Below, one piece after another: positions 1 through 6,873 of a DNA stretch of 35,536 nucleotides; position 1 is the stretch's first letter; each line of letters opens with the position of its first letter. The position numbers were made by a program, and so were the translations under genes. Under the pieces are notes generated by a model. It ran no database searches and was not told the origin of the DNA. It was given only the letters and a program-made list of their open reading frames with translations. Source of the stretch: a virus; the IMG/VR virus record IMGVR_UViG_3300046004_001048, positions 1 to 35,536 of that record. One strand, written 5' to 3'.

Positions 1-369
1 ATCGGTTTCATCTATTAAAGAATAACCCACTTCATAACCGATAATCCTTTCGGGATCACTCATGTTTCTAAGCAAAATGTTTCCGTACTTTGATTTAATG
101 ATATTGTCGGAACGGTTTATAGTAAAGTCAATGTTATAATTAACTAACTGCTCCGTAAATTTGGGGATAGCGACGTCTTGTATAAGTCCGTATGTAGGTA
201 AATAGTAAGCACAATTAACATCTTGCATCATTATTTTTTTAATGATTGTTTTAGCAACCCCGCAATGACTTTTACCGCTACCAAAACCCCCAATTAAAGC
301 CGTGTGCTTCGATTGAGAGTTAATAAATTGCCTTTGGTGGCTAAGTGTTGGTATTTGTAATTGTTGCAT
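1..369 (-). CDS. terL: Terminase large subunit, 5' fragment cut by the window edge
   Basis: Codes for the first 123 residues of the packaging ATPase and runs off the left edge. Walker A GGFGSGKS is at residues 27-34. The Walker B segment LIDETD is the last thing before the edge. The protein sequence is identical to the N-terminus of the full gene at 34191-35399 despite ten base differences, all silent. The ATG at 369 lies inside the end of terS (29-bp overlap), as at the other end. It should be treated as the second reading of one gene on a circular genome, not as a second terminase. Confidence 0.9.
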   Translation of the reverse strand, partial: MQQLQIPTLSHQRQFINSQSKHTALIGGFGSGKSHCGVAKTIIKKIMMQDVNCAYYLPTYGLIQDVAIPKFTEQLVNYNIDFTINRSDNIIKSKYGNILLRNMSDPERIIGYEVGYSLIDETD

Positions 370-506
370 CTGTTAAAACTATTTCCGTTATCGGCGTTAT
401 ATTCGTTTGCTCTATAATTTGTTTAGGCATCCCATAATTATATTGAAAGAATAATTTAACAGCCCAATCCTTACCCTCTTTTAACGATGCTGTTAACGCT
501 TTAAAG
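1..506. repeat. Left copy of the imperfect 506-bp terminal repeat
   Basis: This stretch recurs at 35031-35536 with no gaps and ten substitutions, at 106, 112, 193, 211, 256, 259, 301, 310, 313 and 316. The first 105 and the last 190 bases are identical. It holds the 5' third of terL and the 3' half of terS. The repeat begins at the first base of the window and ends at the last, as expected of a contig that has been read past its circular closure. The mismatches argue against a simple assembler overlap. Confidence 0.95.
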
Positions 507-613
507 GCCAAAGGTTCTAAGGGAGAGAGCTTTTCAATTAGCTGTTGTTCTTCCGCTTTAGACTTTCGGCCTCCGTTGGTTTTATTACCTCCGTTGTTTT
601 TTCGTTTATCCAT
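341..613 (-). CDS. terS: Terminase small subunit
   Basis: A 90-residue protein that recognises phage DNA and delivers it to TerL for packaging. It has a basic N-terminus (MDKRKN...GRKSKAEEQ) followed by a compact helical part (KLSPLEPLAFKAL, DWAVKLFFQYNYGMPKQ). This resembles the small TerS proteins of Flavobacterium phages, and it directly precedes and overlaps terL. I chose the ATG at 613; the frame stays open to a TTG at 619, which is a poorer start. Promoter copy A lies 40 bp upstream. The call depends partly on position, because TerS proteins are poorly conserved. Confidence 0.8.
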   Translation of the reverse strand: MDKRKNNGGNKTNGGRKSKAEEQQLIEKLSPLEPLAFKALTASLKEGKDWAVKLFFQYNYGMPKQIIEQTNITPITEIVLTDATITNTNT

Positions 614-652
614 AATCAATTTATATCAATTAATTGATTAAATCTTTAATTA

Positions 653-688
653 CAAAAATACAAAAAAAACTAATACAATAACGTAATT
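653..688 (-). promoter_or_regulatory. Phage promoter element, copy A (terS)
   Basis: Read on the minus strand: TTACGT, 4 nt, GTATTAG, 9 nt, then TATTTTTG, which fits the Bacteroidetes -7 box TANNTTTG. Six other copies in this window have the same spacing. Transcription should start near 646 and run into terS and terL. The element is bracketed by 14-bp inverted repeats (622-635 and 685-698). Confidence 0.8.
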
Positions 689-715
689 AATTGATATATT
701 TTAAAGTGAAGTGTA

Positions 716-994
716 TTAACTCGCTAAAGCCATAATCAAATCGTTGAACTCAATCAATACTGCTCTTTTATTATTTTGGCTTGATCTACCAATTAGAGAT
801 ATTAAAGGCTTTAAAGTTTTGACTGTATAAAAATCACCGTTTAAGTTAAAACCTACTGAGCAATTCATAACAACTTTTTTACTGAATCTGTTTGTTCTAT
901 AATTAAATAAACGTTTATCCTCTAAAAAAGCATAATCCGGGAAGCCTTCTATTTTCCACTTGCTTATATAAATTAAACTGTAATCTTTTTTCAT
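716..994 (-). CDS. Small protein with a NUMOD-like N-terminal pattern
   Basis: 92 residues, starting at the ATG at 994. Residues 12-50 (W-K-I-x-G-F-P-D-Y-x-F ... LFNYRTNRFSKK ... GFNLNGDFYTVKTLKPL) resemble the short NUMOD4-type DNA-binding pattern found next to HNH nucleases, where a W-x-I-x-G-[FY] start is followed by a [VL]-x-N-x-x-[TS]-x-R strand and a K-L-[HR]-x-L end. No nuclease motif is present. It is the last gene of the segment that starts at promoter B. A function beyond possible nucleic-acid binding cannot be given. Confidence 0.5.
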   Translation of the reverse strand: MKKDYSLIYISKWKIEGFPDYAFLEDKRLFNYRTNRFSKKVVMNCSVGFNLNGDFYTVKTLKPLISLIGRSSQNNKRAVLIEFNDLIMALAS

Positions 995-1058
995 TTAGAT
1001 TCTAACGTTTATAAATTGTAATTCAATTAGTTAGCTGTTTTTGTATTGTGTTTATTTG

Positions 1059-1180
1059 TAGTTGCAGTTTATATTGGCAGATTTTAAACGTTTACGCTAC
1101 CTTTTTTTAAACTTTTACTTGTTTCTCTTACTTGTTATTTAACTGCTCCACCTCCAAAACAAACAGCAACACTGGCTATA
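1059..1180 (-). repeat. Degenerate intergenic repeat, copy 1
   Basis: This lies between two genes of the accessory segment. Its core (1059-1116) matches 2934-2991 closely: both hold AAAAGTTTAA, GTAAACGTT and ATAAACT-CAACTA read on the minus strand. It shares ATCTGCCAATATAAA exactly with the copy near 1970. Read on the minus strand, a 19-codon frame (1135-1194; Met-Lys-Ala-Phe-Phe ... Cys-Phe-Gly-Gly-Gly-Ala-Val-Lys) enters the repeat. It may be a real micropeptide or the relic of a longer one. Confidence 0.55.
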
Positions 1181-1212
1181 AAAAAGGCTTTCATCTCGGT
1201 TATTATTAAAAT

Positions 1213-1674
1213 TCAGTTTTTTTGTATTGGGTTTTCATAAATATTTCCAATAACATCACATAATTCCATCCATTGTGAAGTTTGCATATCAGCGCAAGCC
1301 TCGTAAAATGGAGTTGTATCTCTGTAAAAATCATCACAATGTGAATTAATAACCAAACCTCCATTAACTCTAAAAACCTTATGAAACATTTGCTTTCCTA
1401 ATTCATTTTTATATTCTAAAATATCACCTTCGTAAATTTCCTTTCCGTTTTTGTCTTTTAGTCCTGTAAATTGCATTAATTCTAACTTAACATCTTCAGC
1501 AAAATCACTATGCCAATAACCACCTCCAGACCCTTTTCCTATTCCAAAAAAAGCCTGCATAGCCCAAACCTCCCTATTTCCTCCCCAAAAACCTCCCGTA
1601 TTTGTAAATTCAAAATCAGCAAAGTTTATCATAATATTTCCGTTCCACACTCTAAATTTAATTTCTCTATTCAT
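1213..1674 (-). CDS. YopX family protein
   Basis: 153 residues starting MNREIKFRVWNG, the usual YopX opening (M-R-E-I-K-F-R-x-W). The characteristic centre LMQFTGLKDKNGKEIYEGDIL and end VIGNIYENP are present. The function of YopX proteins is unknown; they are common in phages and prophages and fold as a small beta barrel. I reject the upstream GTG at 1716, because the ATG at 1674 begins exactly at the family start and clears the neighbouring gene that ends at 1691. An extra glycine-rich stretch (GIGKGSGGGYW) follows the N-terminal strand. Confidence 0.85.
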   Translation of the reverse strand: MNREIKFRVWNGNIMINFADFEFTNTGGFWGGNREVWAMQAFFGIGKGSGGGYWHSDFAEDVKLELMQFTGLKDKNGKEIYEGDILEYKNELGKQMFHKVFRVNGGLVINSHCDDFYRDTTPFYEACADMQTSQWMELCDVIGNIYENPIQKN

Positions 1675-1690
1675 AATTTTTAGTTTTAAT

Positions 1691-1897
1691 TTAATTACTA
1701 TTTTCAATTGTATCACATTTTATTTTAAACAGTAACGCATCTAAAGCAAATTCTTTTGTGCTAAAATGCCAAGGGATACTTTCAATGCCTGCCACAGAAA
1801 TAAAATGTGTCCAGAATGTTTTTGTTCTAAATAAGTTGCTTTTAGTTTTCATAAATTCAACCACAAATCCACGTTCTTTTTTTATAATTCTATACAT
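1691..1897 (-). CDS. Hypothetical small protein
   Basis: 68 residues from the ATG at 1897. Basic N-terminus (MYRIIKKERGF), no transmembrane helix and no cysteine motif. The aromatic-rich middle (TKTFWTHFISVAGIESIPWHF) suggests a small folded domain. I do not recognise it. It sits 16 bp ahead of the YopX gene and is probably co-transcribed with it. Confidence 0.6.
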   Translation of the reverse strand: MYRIIKKERGFVVEFMKTKSNLFRTKTFWTHFISVAGIESIPWHFSTKEFALDALLFKIKCDTIENSN

Positions 1898-1969
1898 TGT
1901 AAATTTATTATTTTAAATTTTTAATAATATTCGTTTTTTAATAATTCAGCCCTTTTCATAGCCTTGTAC

Positions 1970-2078
1970 GTTATAATTTATATTGGCAGATATTCCTCGC
2001 CAAAGGTCTTTTTACTTATTTCTTTTCGCTTTATTTGATACTGTTCTTGTGCTTTTCCAACACAAATAATAACTCCGC
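1970..2078 (-). repeat. Degenerate intergenic repeat, copy 2
   Basis: This fills most of the gap between the methyltransferase gene and the 68-residue gene. It shares ATCTGCCAATATAAA and the purine-rich AGTAAAA stretch with the copy at 1059. Read on the minus strand without a normal start codon it has an open frame (..GVIICVGKAQEQYQIK.. ending EEYLPI) that aligns in phase with the frames seen in the other two copies. Copies 1 and 3 carry stops in this frame, so the family may be decayed remains of one small gene. Confidence 0.45.
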
Positions 2079-2158
2079 GCAACCTTTACTTGTTTTTTAA
2101 GTTATTAAGCGTGTTAGTTACTTCATTCCAAATAATTTAAAAACTCCATCTACACCGC

Positions 2159-2818
2159 TTAAAAAAGACTTGTCCAGTTAGTTTCCTGTATAATTCTACT
2201 TGTGGAAGTTTCAAAATATTTCTTATCGAGTTCACACGCAGTAAGTGTTAAATTCATTTTTTCCATTTTGTTAACGTTATCCAACGCAATCGCAATACTT
2301 CCACTACCCAAATGTGTGTCTAAAATCTTTTGGTTTGGTTCGGCATATTTTGTAAAAATCCATTCATAAAGTTCAATTGGTTTTTGTGTCGGGTGTATTC
2401 TGTTTTTAAAAGTTGTGCTAATATGAATAGAGTATTTTCTTACGGCTGTTTTAAAACTTGCCCAAGCCAGTTCCGCATCGGCATTATCAGAATCACCATT
2501 TTTTTTATCCCAAACAATCCAACAACTACTATCGTATGGTATTTTACTTATAAAATGATTTGCGCCCCATACAATTTGATTTTTACTTACCCTTAATAAT
2601 TCATCAAAATATTCTTTATCAGGTGATTTACAATCCCAATCAGTATCGTGATATATTTTAAACCCTGCCTTATTTCCCTTATTTGAATTTCTACTTTTAT
2701 CCATTCCTAATCCGTAAGGCGGATCAACAACAGCTAAATCAAAATAGTTATCAGGAAATCTTTTCATCAATTCCATATTATCTTCATTTGTAATTTCAAT
2801 ATAATTATTTATTATCAT
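2159..2818 (-). CDS. DNA methyltransferase, DPPY type (adenine-N6 or cytosine-N4)
   Basis: 219 residues. The catalytic motif IV DPPYG comes early (residues about 37-41, preceded by FDLAVV). The SAM-binding motif I DTHLGSGSIAIA lies near the C-terminus after HPTQKP. This is the order of beta-class amino methyltransferases. It is short for the family, so the target-recognition region between the motifs is small. No restriction enzyme gene is adjacent, so it is an orphan methylase that probably shields phage DNA from host restriction or marks it. I chose the ATG at 2818; the frame extends only to a TTG at 2848. Confidence 0.9.
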   Translation of the reverse strand: MIINNYIEITNEDNMELMKRFPDNYFDLAVVDPPYGLGMDKSRNSNKGNKAGFKIYHDTDWDCKSPDKEYFDELLRVSKNQIVWGANHFISKIPYDSSCWIVWDKKNGDSDNADAELAWASFKTAVRKYSIHISTTFKNRIHPTQKPIELYEWIFTKYAEPNQKILDTHLGSGSIAIALDNVNKMEKMNLTLTACELDKKYFETSTSRIIQETNWTSLF

Positions 2819-2933
2819 AACATTTTTTAAATTGTGAATATTCCGCAAGCGGTTTGCCTACGCTTTTTTAAATTATTTTTGTTTATTACTTCTCATTAAA
2901 ATTTATTTTACACCTCGCAAAGGTTATGCAAAT

Positions 2934-3053
2934 TAGTTGTAGTTTATAAAGGCTGACTTTTAACGTTTACAATACCGTTTGTTAAACTTTTTCTTCTGTC
3001 CTTTATTTGCTGTTTAAGCGTTAATGCCCCATTTACAAACACCAACTACGGCA
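2934..3053 (-). repeat. Degenerate intergenic repeat, copy 3
   Basis: The core 2934-2991 is the closest match to the core of the copy at 1059-1116. The whole element again occupies the gap just downstream of one gene (49-residue membrane peptide) and upstream of the next (methyltransferase). The in-phase reading (..AVVGVCKWGINA then stop) parallels the reading of copy 1 (..ASVAVCFGGGAVK then stop). Confidence 0.55.
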
Positions 3054-3066
3054 TAACCAAAAAAAA

Positions 3067-3216
3067 CTACTCACTCCATCTCAAGTAAAATAGTCTAACC
3101 ACCCAAAAAATAGCGAAGGCAATCCAAAACCAAGGGTATATTTCTCCTTTACTGGTGTTCGCTAAATTTAAACAGGCGTAAGTGCCTATAAACGCTATTA
3201 TTCTTTGTTCTTTCAT
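3067..3216 (-). CDS. Small membrane protein
   Basis: 49 residues, ATG at 3216, TAG at 3067. Residues 28-45 (YPWFWIAFAIFWVVRLFY) form one strongly hydrophobic, aromatic-rich transmembrane helix ending in a basic and acidic tail. The N-terminal half (MKEQRIIAFIGTYACL) may form a second, shorter hydrophobic stretch. No family recognised. It is too short for routine gene callers, but the frame is clean and fills the gap between its neighbours. Confidence 0.55.
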   Translation of the reverse strand: MKEQRIIAFIGTYACLNLANTSKGEIYPWFWIAFAIFWVVRLFYLRWSE

Positions 3217-3285
3217 CTTTATTTAATTTAGTATTAATTAATCCGTTTCTTTGGTTATCCTTTAAAGTTGTAGTTAATTAAAGGT

Positions 3286-3588
3286 TTAGTTATACTTTTG
3301 TTTATATTCTTCGATAATTTCAGCGTTTGTACGTTGAGCAACTCCAATTCTATAAACGTATTTACCAATTCCCATTCTTTTAAAATTGTTAGTTCTAAAC
3401 TCCTCAAAGGTTGGTGTATTTTTGTCCTTTAACGTAACACCAACTACGCATAAATTTAATAAAGCATCCATACACTCTATCAAATCAGTTTCTGTATATA
3501 AGTTATCGCTATTCCAGTAATTCTTACCGTCTTTTCGGTCTTGTACCGCTTCGATGTTTTGGTCATTAAACCACTTTTGTAAATCCAT
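3286..3588 (-). CDS. Hypothetical protein
   Basis: 100 residues from the ATG at 3588. Soluble and acidic in its first half (MDLQKWFNDQNIEAVQDRKDG, TETDLIECMDALL), with a basic C-terminus. No motif I can name. It lies between membrane micropeptides, in the unit that starts at promoter B. The preceding gap (3589-3798) holds no gene; it is AT-rich with repeated TTGCA/TGCAA words. Confidence 0.65.
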   Translation of the reverse strand: MDLQKWFNDQNIEAVQDRKDGKNYWNSDNLYTETDLIECMDALLNLCVVGVTLKDKNTPTFEEFRTNNFKRMGIGKYVYRIGVAQRTNAEIIEEYKQKYN

Positions 3589-3798
3589 AATATTTAGTTT
3601 TTATTTTTCTTTATTAATTTTATACGTCTACAGTTATGCGTAATTAAAGCCGATGTTTGTATTTATGCTATCTTTTTTTCGCCCAATGTAAATTGCATAA
3701 TTTGCACAATGTTGCAATAAGTGTTTTAAATGATTCTTATTTGTGCATAAATGTAGTTTTAAGCCAAATTTGAAATTAAAAGTCACCTATATAATATT

Positions 3799-3903
3799 TT
3801 AAACTCTGGTTAAAAATGAATAAACAGAATTAAGAACTATAATCGCTTCAAAAACTATGAAAGCGAATAAACTTAGTGCGATTATTACTTTTACTATTTT
3901 CAT
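3799..3903 (-). CDS. Membrane micropeptide
   Basis: 34 residues (MKIVKVIIALSLFAFIVFEA... VYSFLTRV). Nearly the whole chain is one transmembrane helix with a lysine-bearing N-terminus and a short basic tail, so it should insert in the inner membrane. It follows another membrane micropeptide after a 2-bp gap, and the two look like a pair. Both lie behind the structured leader of promoter B. A function such as superinfection exclusion or lysis timing is only a guess. Confidence 0.5.
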   Translation of the reverse strand: MKIVKVIIALSLFAFIVFEAIIVLNSVYSFLTRV

Positions 3904-3905
3904 AA

Positions 3906-4028
3906 TTAAGAAGGTTGAAAGCCTACGGTGATAGCGTTATACAATGTAACGGCGATTATCACCGTAACTACGGAAATAATTAAAACTTTTTGTAAGTTGA
4001 TCTCTAATTGAATTTTTATTGTTTTCAT
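3906..4028 (-). CDS. Membrane micropeptide
   Basis: 40 residues (MKTIKIQLEINLQKVLIISVVTVIIAVTLYNAITVGFQPS). A basic amphipathic N-terminus is followed by one transmembrane helix (about residues 14-33). It is the first gene after promoter B and its terminator-like leader, with the ATG 16 bp past the T-run. It is the first of a two-gene pair with the peptide at 3799-3903. Confidence 0.55.
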   Translation of the reverse strand: MKTIKIQLEINLQKVLIISVVTVIIAVTLYNAITVGFQPS

Positions 4029-4043
4029 AATTTAATTTTTTAT

Positions 4044-4111
4044 AAAAAAACACCCTCTAAGACCGCCAAGTGCAAAGAGAGTGTTTTGAATTTTTCTATC
4101 TTGGCGGATTT
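4044..4111 (-). ncRNA. Structured leader B: terminator or attenuator with crossing helices
   Basis: The expected 5' end of the promoter-B transcript lies here. On the minus strand the order is CCGCCAAG (4107-4100), AACACTCTC (4085-4077), CTTGGCGG (4070-4063), GAGGGTGTT (4057-4049) and a run of seven T (4050-4044, sharing one base with the stem). AACACTCTC pairs with GAGGGTGTT (9 bp, one wobble) to make a classical intrinsic terminator. CCGCCAAG pairs perfectly with CTTGGCGG in the terminator loop. The two helices cross, so they either form a pseudoknot or are mutually exclusive, as in an attenuator that decides expression of the downstream membrane peptides. Confidence 0.7.
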
Positions 4112-4117
4112 ATAATG

Positions 4118-4153
4118 TAAATGTAATAAAAAAACTAATACATCAACGTAGTT
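4118..4153 (-). promoter_or_regulatory. Phage promoter element, copy B
   Basis: On the minus strand: CTACGT, 4 nt, GTATTAG, 9 nt, TACATTTA (one mismatch to TANNTTTG). The spacing is identical to the other six copies. Transcription should start near 4111, directly into the structured leader. Confidence 0.75.
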
Positions 4154-4167
4154 TTTTGATTTATTTT

Positions 4168-4293
4168 TTATAAATGTTCTAATTTGTCAGGATCAATACC
4201 CAAACCCTCTAAAATTGTTATTGATTTCTCTTTGTTTTCGGCTTCTACGGTTATTCCGTTCCCGTCTTTGTCTATGTATTTGAATTTTGTCAT
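4168..4293 (-). CDS. Hypothetical small acidic protein
   Basis: 41 residues (MTKFKYIDKDGNGITVEAEN... LGIDPDKLEHL), ATG at 4293. The start resembles a small beta-hairpin domain. The stop lies 22 bp after the stop side of the primase-helicase gene and just ahead of promoter B, so it would be the last gene of the replication unit. Not recognised. Confidence 0.5.
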   Translation of the reverse strand: MTKFKYIDKDGNGITVEAENKEKSITILEGLGIDPDKLEHL

Positions 4294-4314
4294 TTTTTAT
4301 AGTTTATTTTTAAA

Positions 4315-6159
4315 TTAAAAAGGAATGTCGTCAGTTTCATTGTAAGCATCCCCGAAAGCGTCTAATAAGCTCCCTTGTTTTATTATCGGTTCTACTTCAA
4401 AATCGTTAGAGTTTATCCCCTTACGCATTTTATCAATTAAAGTAAAAGGAGAATAACCATTTATATAATATCTGTTATCCCGGATATTAAAAGTGATTTG
4501 ATCTACATTTTGCGGAATCCCTACGAGTTTTTGTTTCTTTATTTTTTGGCTGCCGAAAATTACATCTGGACTTTTAAAATCAATAGCCCTGTCCGGCCTC
4601 CAAACAAAGACAACGTTATCCGCTTTATCGGCAAAAGTACCCCCACCCTTTACATTGTTTAGTTCCGGCCTATAATAACGCCCGCCGTCCGCTTCATTCT
4701 TTTTAGCCGTTGTTTGATGAGCCACTAAATGAACGCTCACATCGTTTTCTACAGCAAAGCGCTTTAATTGTGTCATAAAACGGGATATGTATAAATCCTC
4801 GCGCTCGCCTGCTTTTAGTAAATGTTCTATCGTATTGTAAGGATCAATTATTAAAGTTCTAATCCCTTGTTTTTTCACTAAGTAACTTGCCTTTTCAAAA
4901 ATGGTATCAATTTTAAAATCGCGCTCTGGATAAATCAAAAAGAAGTAATCTTTTATATAATCAATACCCGTTTTATATTCTTCCTCAGTCATATAATTAT
5001 TTGAGTAATAAGGATCGCAGCTTTTACCGATATAAGTTTCTATTAAATCATTATAGAAGTCATCTAAAGGCATATTTTCCGGGCTAAAAACTGCTACTTT
5101 TGTGCCGTTGTTTACAGCCCGTATTAAAGAAAGTTGATTAAGCATTAAACTTTTACCCTCGTTTTGGTATCCCGTCCAAATAGTAACTTCCCCACCGCGC
5201 CAAGTCCACGCTTTATCTATTTCGTGAAAATAAGTACTCTCCCCGCGTTTCTGTCCGTTTCTATAACCGTTAAGCATAGAATCGTAACTATCCATAGCCG
5301 TAAAAATACCCTCGATTTTTACGTCCTTAGCTGTTTTAATCGTCTTTGCCAAACTTTCTTTTCCGTGCTTAATCAAATACTCGTTTGCATCCTTGCAGTC
5401 GTTAAAGTTTACTATTTTACATTTTTCAGCGCCAAACCTTCTAATCAATTCTGCTTGTCCTTTTTGGCCGGCCTCGTCGTTATCTACAGCAATAAAAATA
5501 GTATCTTTATTTTCGAAGTAGTTGTAATAATTGTCGATATAATCTAAATTCAATTCGCCTTTTAAATTAAAACCGTTTGGAACCGACACCACATTTTTAA
5601 CCCCGGCGCTATAAAAAGCCAATACGTCAAATTCACCCTCCACAATTACACAAGTTTTTTCCGTTGCGATATTATCTAAATTGTAAAATATCTTTTCAGA
5701 GCCTTTGTAAAGTTTAAAATTCTTTTGGCCGTCGCGGTATTTAACGTTTATCAATTCGCCGTTAAGAAAATAATCAAAACAAATACAATTTTCTTCTTTT
5801 GATGTTTGAGGCATCCACTCTTTTTGCTCGCGTATTTTAAGCGCTTTTAACGCATTAATATCTAATCCCCTTACGTTGACAGCGTAGTTTATTAGTTTAT
5901 CGCTAAAATCAGCTTTAATTGTCTTTACTATGGGTTTAATAAACATTTTATGGCTTTCTTTTTTCTTGAATGTATGTAACTGTATAACTTCCCCGCAATG
6001 GTTGCAACGTCCTAAGCCCGTATCCCAGAAAAGAGATAGACATTTATCGGTTTTCTTTTTGCGTGTTTCTGAGCAAATAGGGCAAGTACTTTCCTTTGCG
6101 CCTTCTTTGAGTTTGTATTGGTTAAAAATCTCAATTTCAAATCCGTTAATTTCTTCCAT
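4315..6159 (-). CDS. Replicative primase-helicase (T7 gp4 / Twinkle-like)
   Basis: 614 residues. The N-terminal zinc ribbon has CPIC (26-29) and CNHC (52-55). A TOPRIM-type primase core follows, with EGEFD (174-178) and DND (226-228). The C-terminal RecA/DnaB-type helicase has an unusual Walker A GYQNEGKS (330-337), Walker B TLIIDPYN (435-442) and HLVAHQTT (477-484). It would unwind the phage DNA and lay primers at the replication fork. The last residues NETDDIPF copy the acidic tip that SSB proteins use to bind partners. It follows the DUF6291 protein after a 4-bp gap and starts at the ATG at 6159. Confidence 0.93.
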   Translation of the reverse strand: MEEINGFEIEIFNQYKLKEGAKESTCPICSETRKKKTDKCLSLFWDTGLGRCNHCGEVIQLHTFKKKESHKMFIKPIVKTIKADFSDKLINYAVNVRGLDINALKALKIREQKEWMPQTSKEENCICFDYFLNGELINVKYRDGQKNFKLYKGSEKIFYNLDNIATEKTCVIVEGEFDVLAFYSAGVKNVVSVPNGFNLKGELNLDYIDNYYNYFENKDTIFIAVDNDEAGQKGQAELIRRFGAEKCKIVNFNDCKDANEYLIKHGKESLAKTIKTAKDVKIEGIFTAMDSYDSMLNGYRNGQKRGESTYFHEIDKAWTWRGGEVTIWTGYQNEGKSLMLNQLSLIRAVNNGTKVAVFSPENMPLDDFYNDLIETYIGKSCDPYYSNNYMTEEEYKTGIDYIKDYFFLIYPERDFKIDTIFEKASYLVKKQGIRTLIIDPYNTIEHLLKAGEREDLYISRFMTQLKRFAVENDVSVHLVAHQTTAKKNEADGGRYYRPELNNVKGGGTFADKADNVVFVWRPDRAIDFKSPDVIFGSQKIKKQKLVGIPQNVDQITFNIRDNRYYINGYSPFTLIDKMRKGINSNDFEVEPIIKQGSLLDAFGDAYNETDDIPF

Positions 6160-6163
6160 CGCT

Positions 6164-6856
6164 TTAAATTTGATTTGTTTTACCTATTCTTTTGGTCTTG
6201 AAATGCGACAGGTCTTGTTTGTTTAGCCAATGCGTGAAATGTCTTTTAAACTCCGCTTCATTTTGTTTCTGTTCCTGCATAGTAATTAAATGCGATTCGA
6301 AAGTGTCAATAAATGACATTACTAAATCTGGTTTAATGTGGCTTTGCATCGCTACCGTTTCCGTCCATTGTACATCTAATTTTGAATTTTGAGAAAAAGT
6401 TGCATTATTAATAATAATATATTTCTTTTCATTTACACTATCACTTACACTTACATTATCACTAACACTTACAGCGATGTTTGCGACAGAGTGCGATCGC
6501 ACTTTATCGGGTTGCGATGCTGTGCGACTTTTTGCGATAATTAATGCCTGCTCTAACGTAATTTCTTTTTGAAGAAATCTATTGTATAAATCTACGTTCC
6601 AACGTTTTAAATTACCTATTGCGCCGCTTTCGCTTTTCTTTTCTGTTTTACCTTCCCATTTTACCAAATCTCTTTTTAATTGCATTTTGATTGGTTCAAA
6701 GGCAATTTTTAAAAGTATGTTATCAGTTTCGGGGTTTTCATCATTTACATAAGCGAAAATATGTTTAAAGAGTTTTCCGGCCACATCATCCGGTAACTGA
6801 TTAATTAACCCCTGAGAGTCCGTGTACAAAACGAATGATTTTTTATCGACTGCCAT
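6164..6856 (-). CDS. DUF6291-type phage replication protein
   Basis: 230 residues. The N-terminus (MAVDKKSFVLYTDSQGLINQLPDDVAGKLFKHIFAYVND) is the DUF6291 signature. The C-terminus (FKRHFTHWLNKQ) resembles the DUF7833 end domain, whose relatives stand in the place of replication initiators or helicase loaders in Bacteroidetes phages. A low-complexity linker of repeated Ser-Val-Ser-Asp joins the two (about residues 129-141). It directly precedes the primase-helicase, which supports a loader role. It is transcribed from promoter C through a terminator-like leader. Confidence 0.8.
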   Translation of the reverse strand: MAVDKKSFVLYTDSQGLINQLPDDVAGKLFKHIFAYVNDENPETDNILLKIAFEPIKMQLKRDLVKWEGKTEKKSESGAIGNLKRWNVDLYNRFLQKEITLEQALIIAKSRTASQPDKVRSHSVANIAVSVSDNVSVSDSVNEKKYIIINNATFSQNSKLDVQWTETVAMQSHIKPDLVMSFIDTFESHLITMQEQKQNEAEFKRHFTHWLNKQDLSHFKTKRIGKTNQI

Positions 6857-6873
6857 AACTTAAAATTTGGTAC

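Noticed and set aside
1-369. A second, truncated terminase gene in the genome
   Set aside because: The repeat boundaries coincide exactly with both window ends. Closure of a circular contig with two alleles explains it more simply.
2819-2848. Longer N-terminus of the methyltransferase from a TTG
   Set aside because: The ATG at 2818 gives the normal family start. The extension has no motif. The same reasoning removed TTG- or GTG-extended starts for terS, YopX, the NinB-like gene and the gene at 33372-34001.
5164-5547. A 127-residue plus-strand frame inside the primase-helicase gene
   Set aside because: It is antisense to a clearly conserved coding region and has no promoter or motif. Other plus-strand frames within minus-strand genes (for example 28086-28751) were dropped for the same reason.
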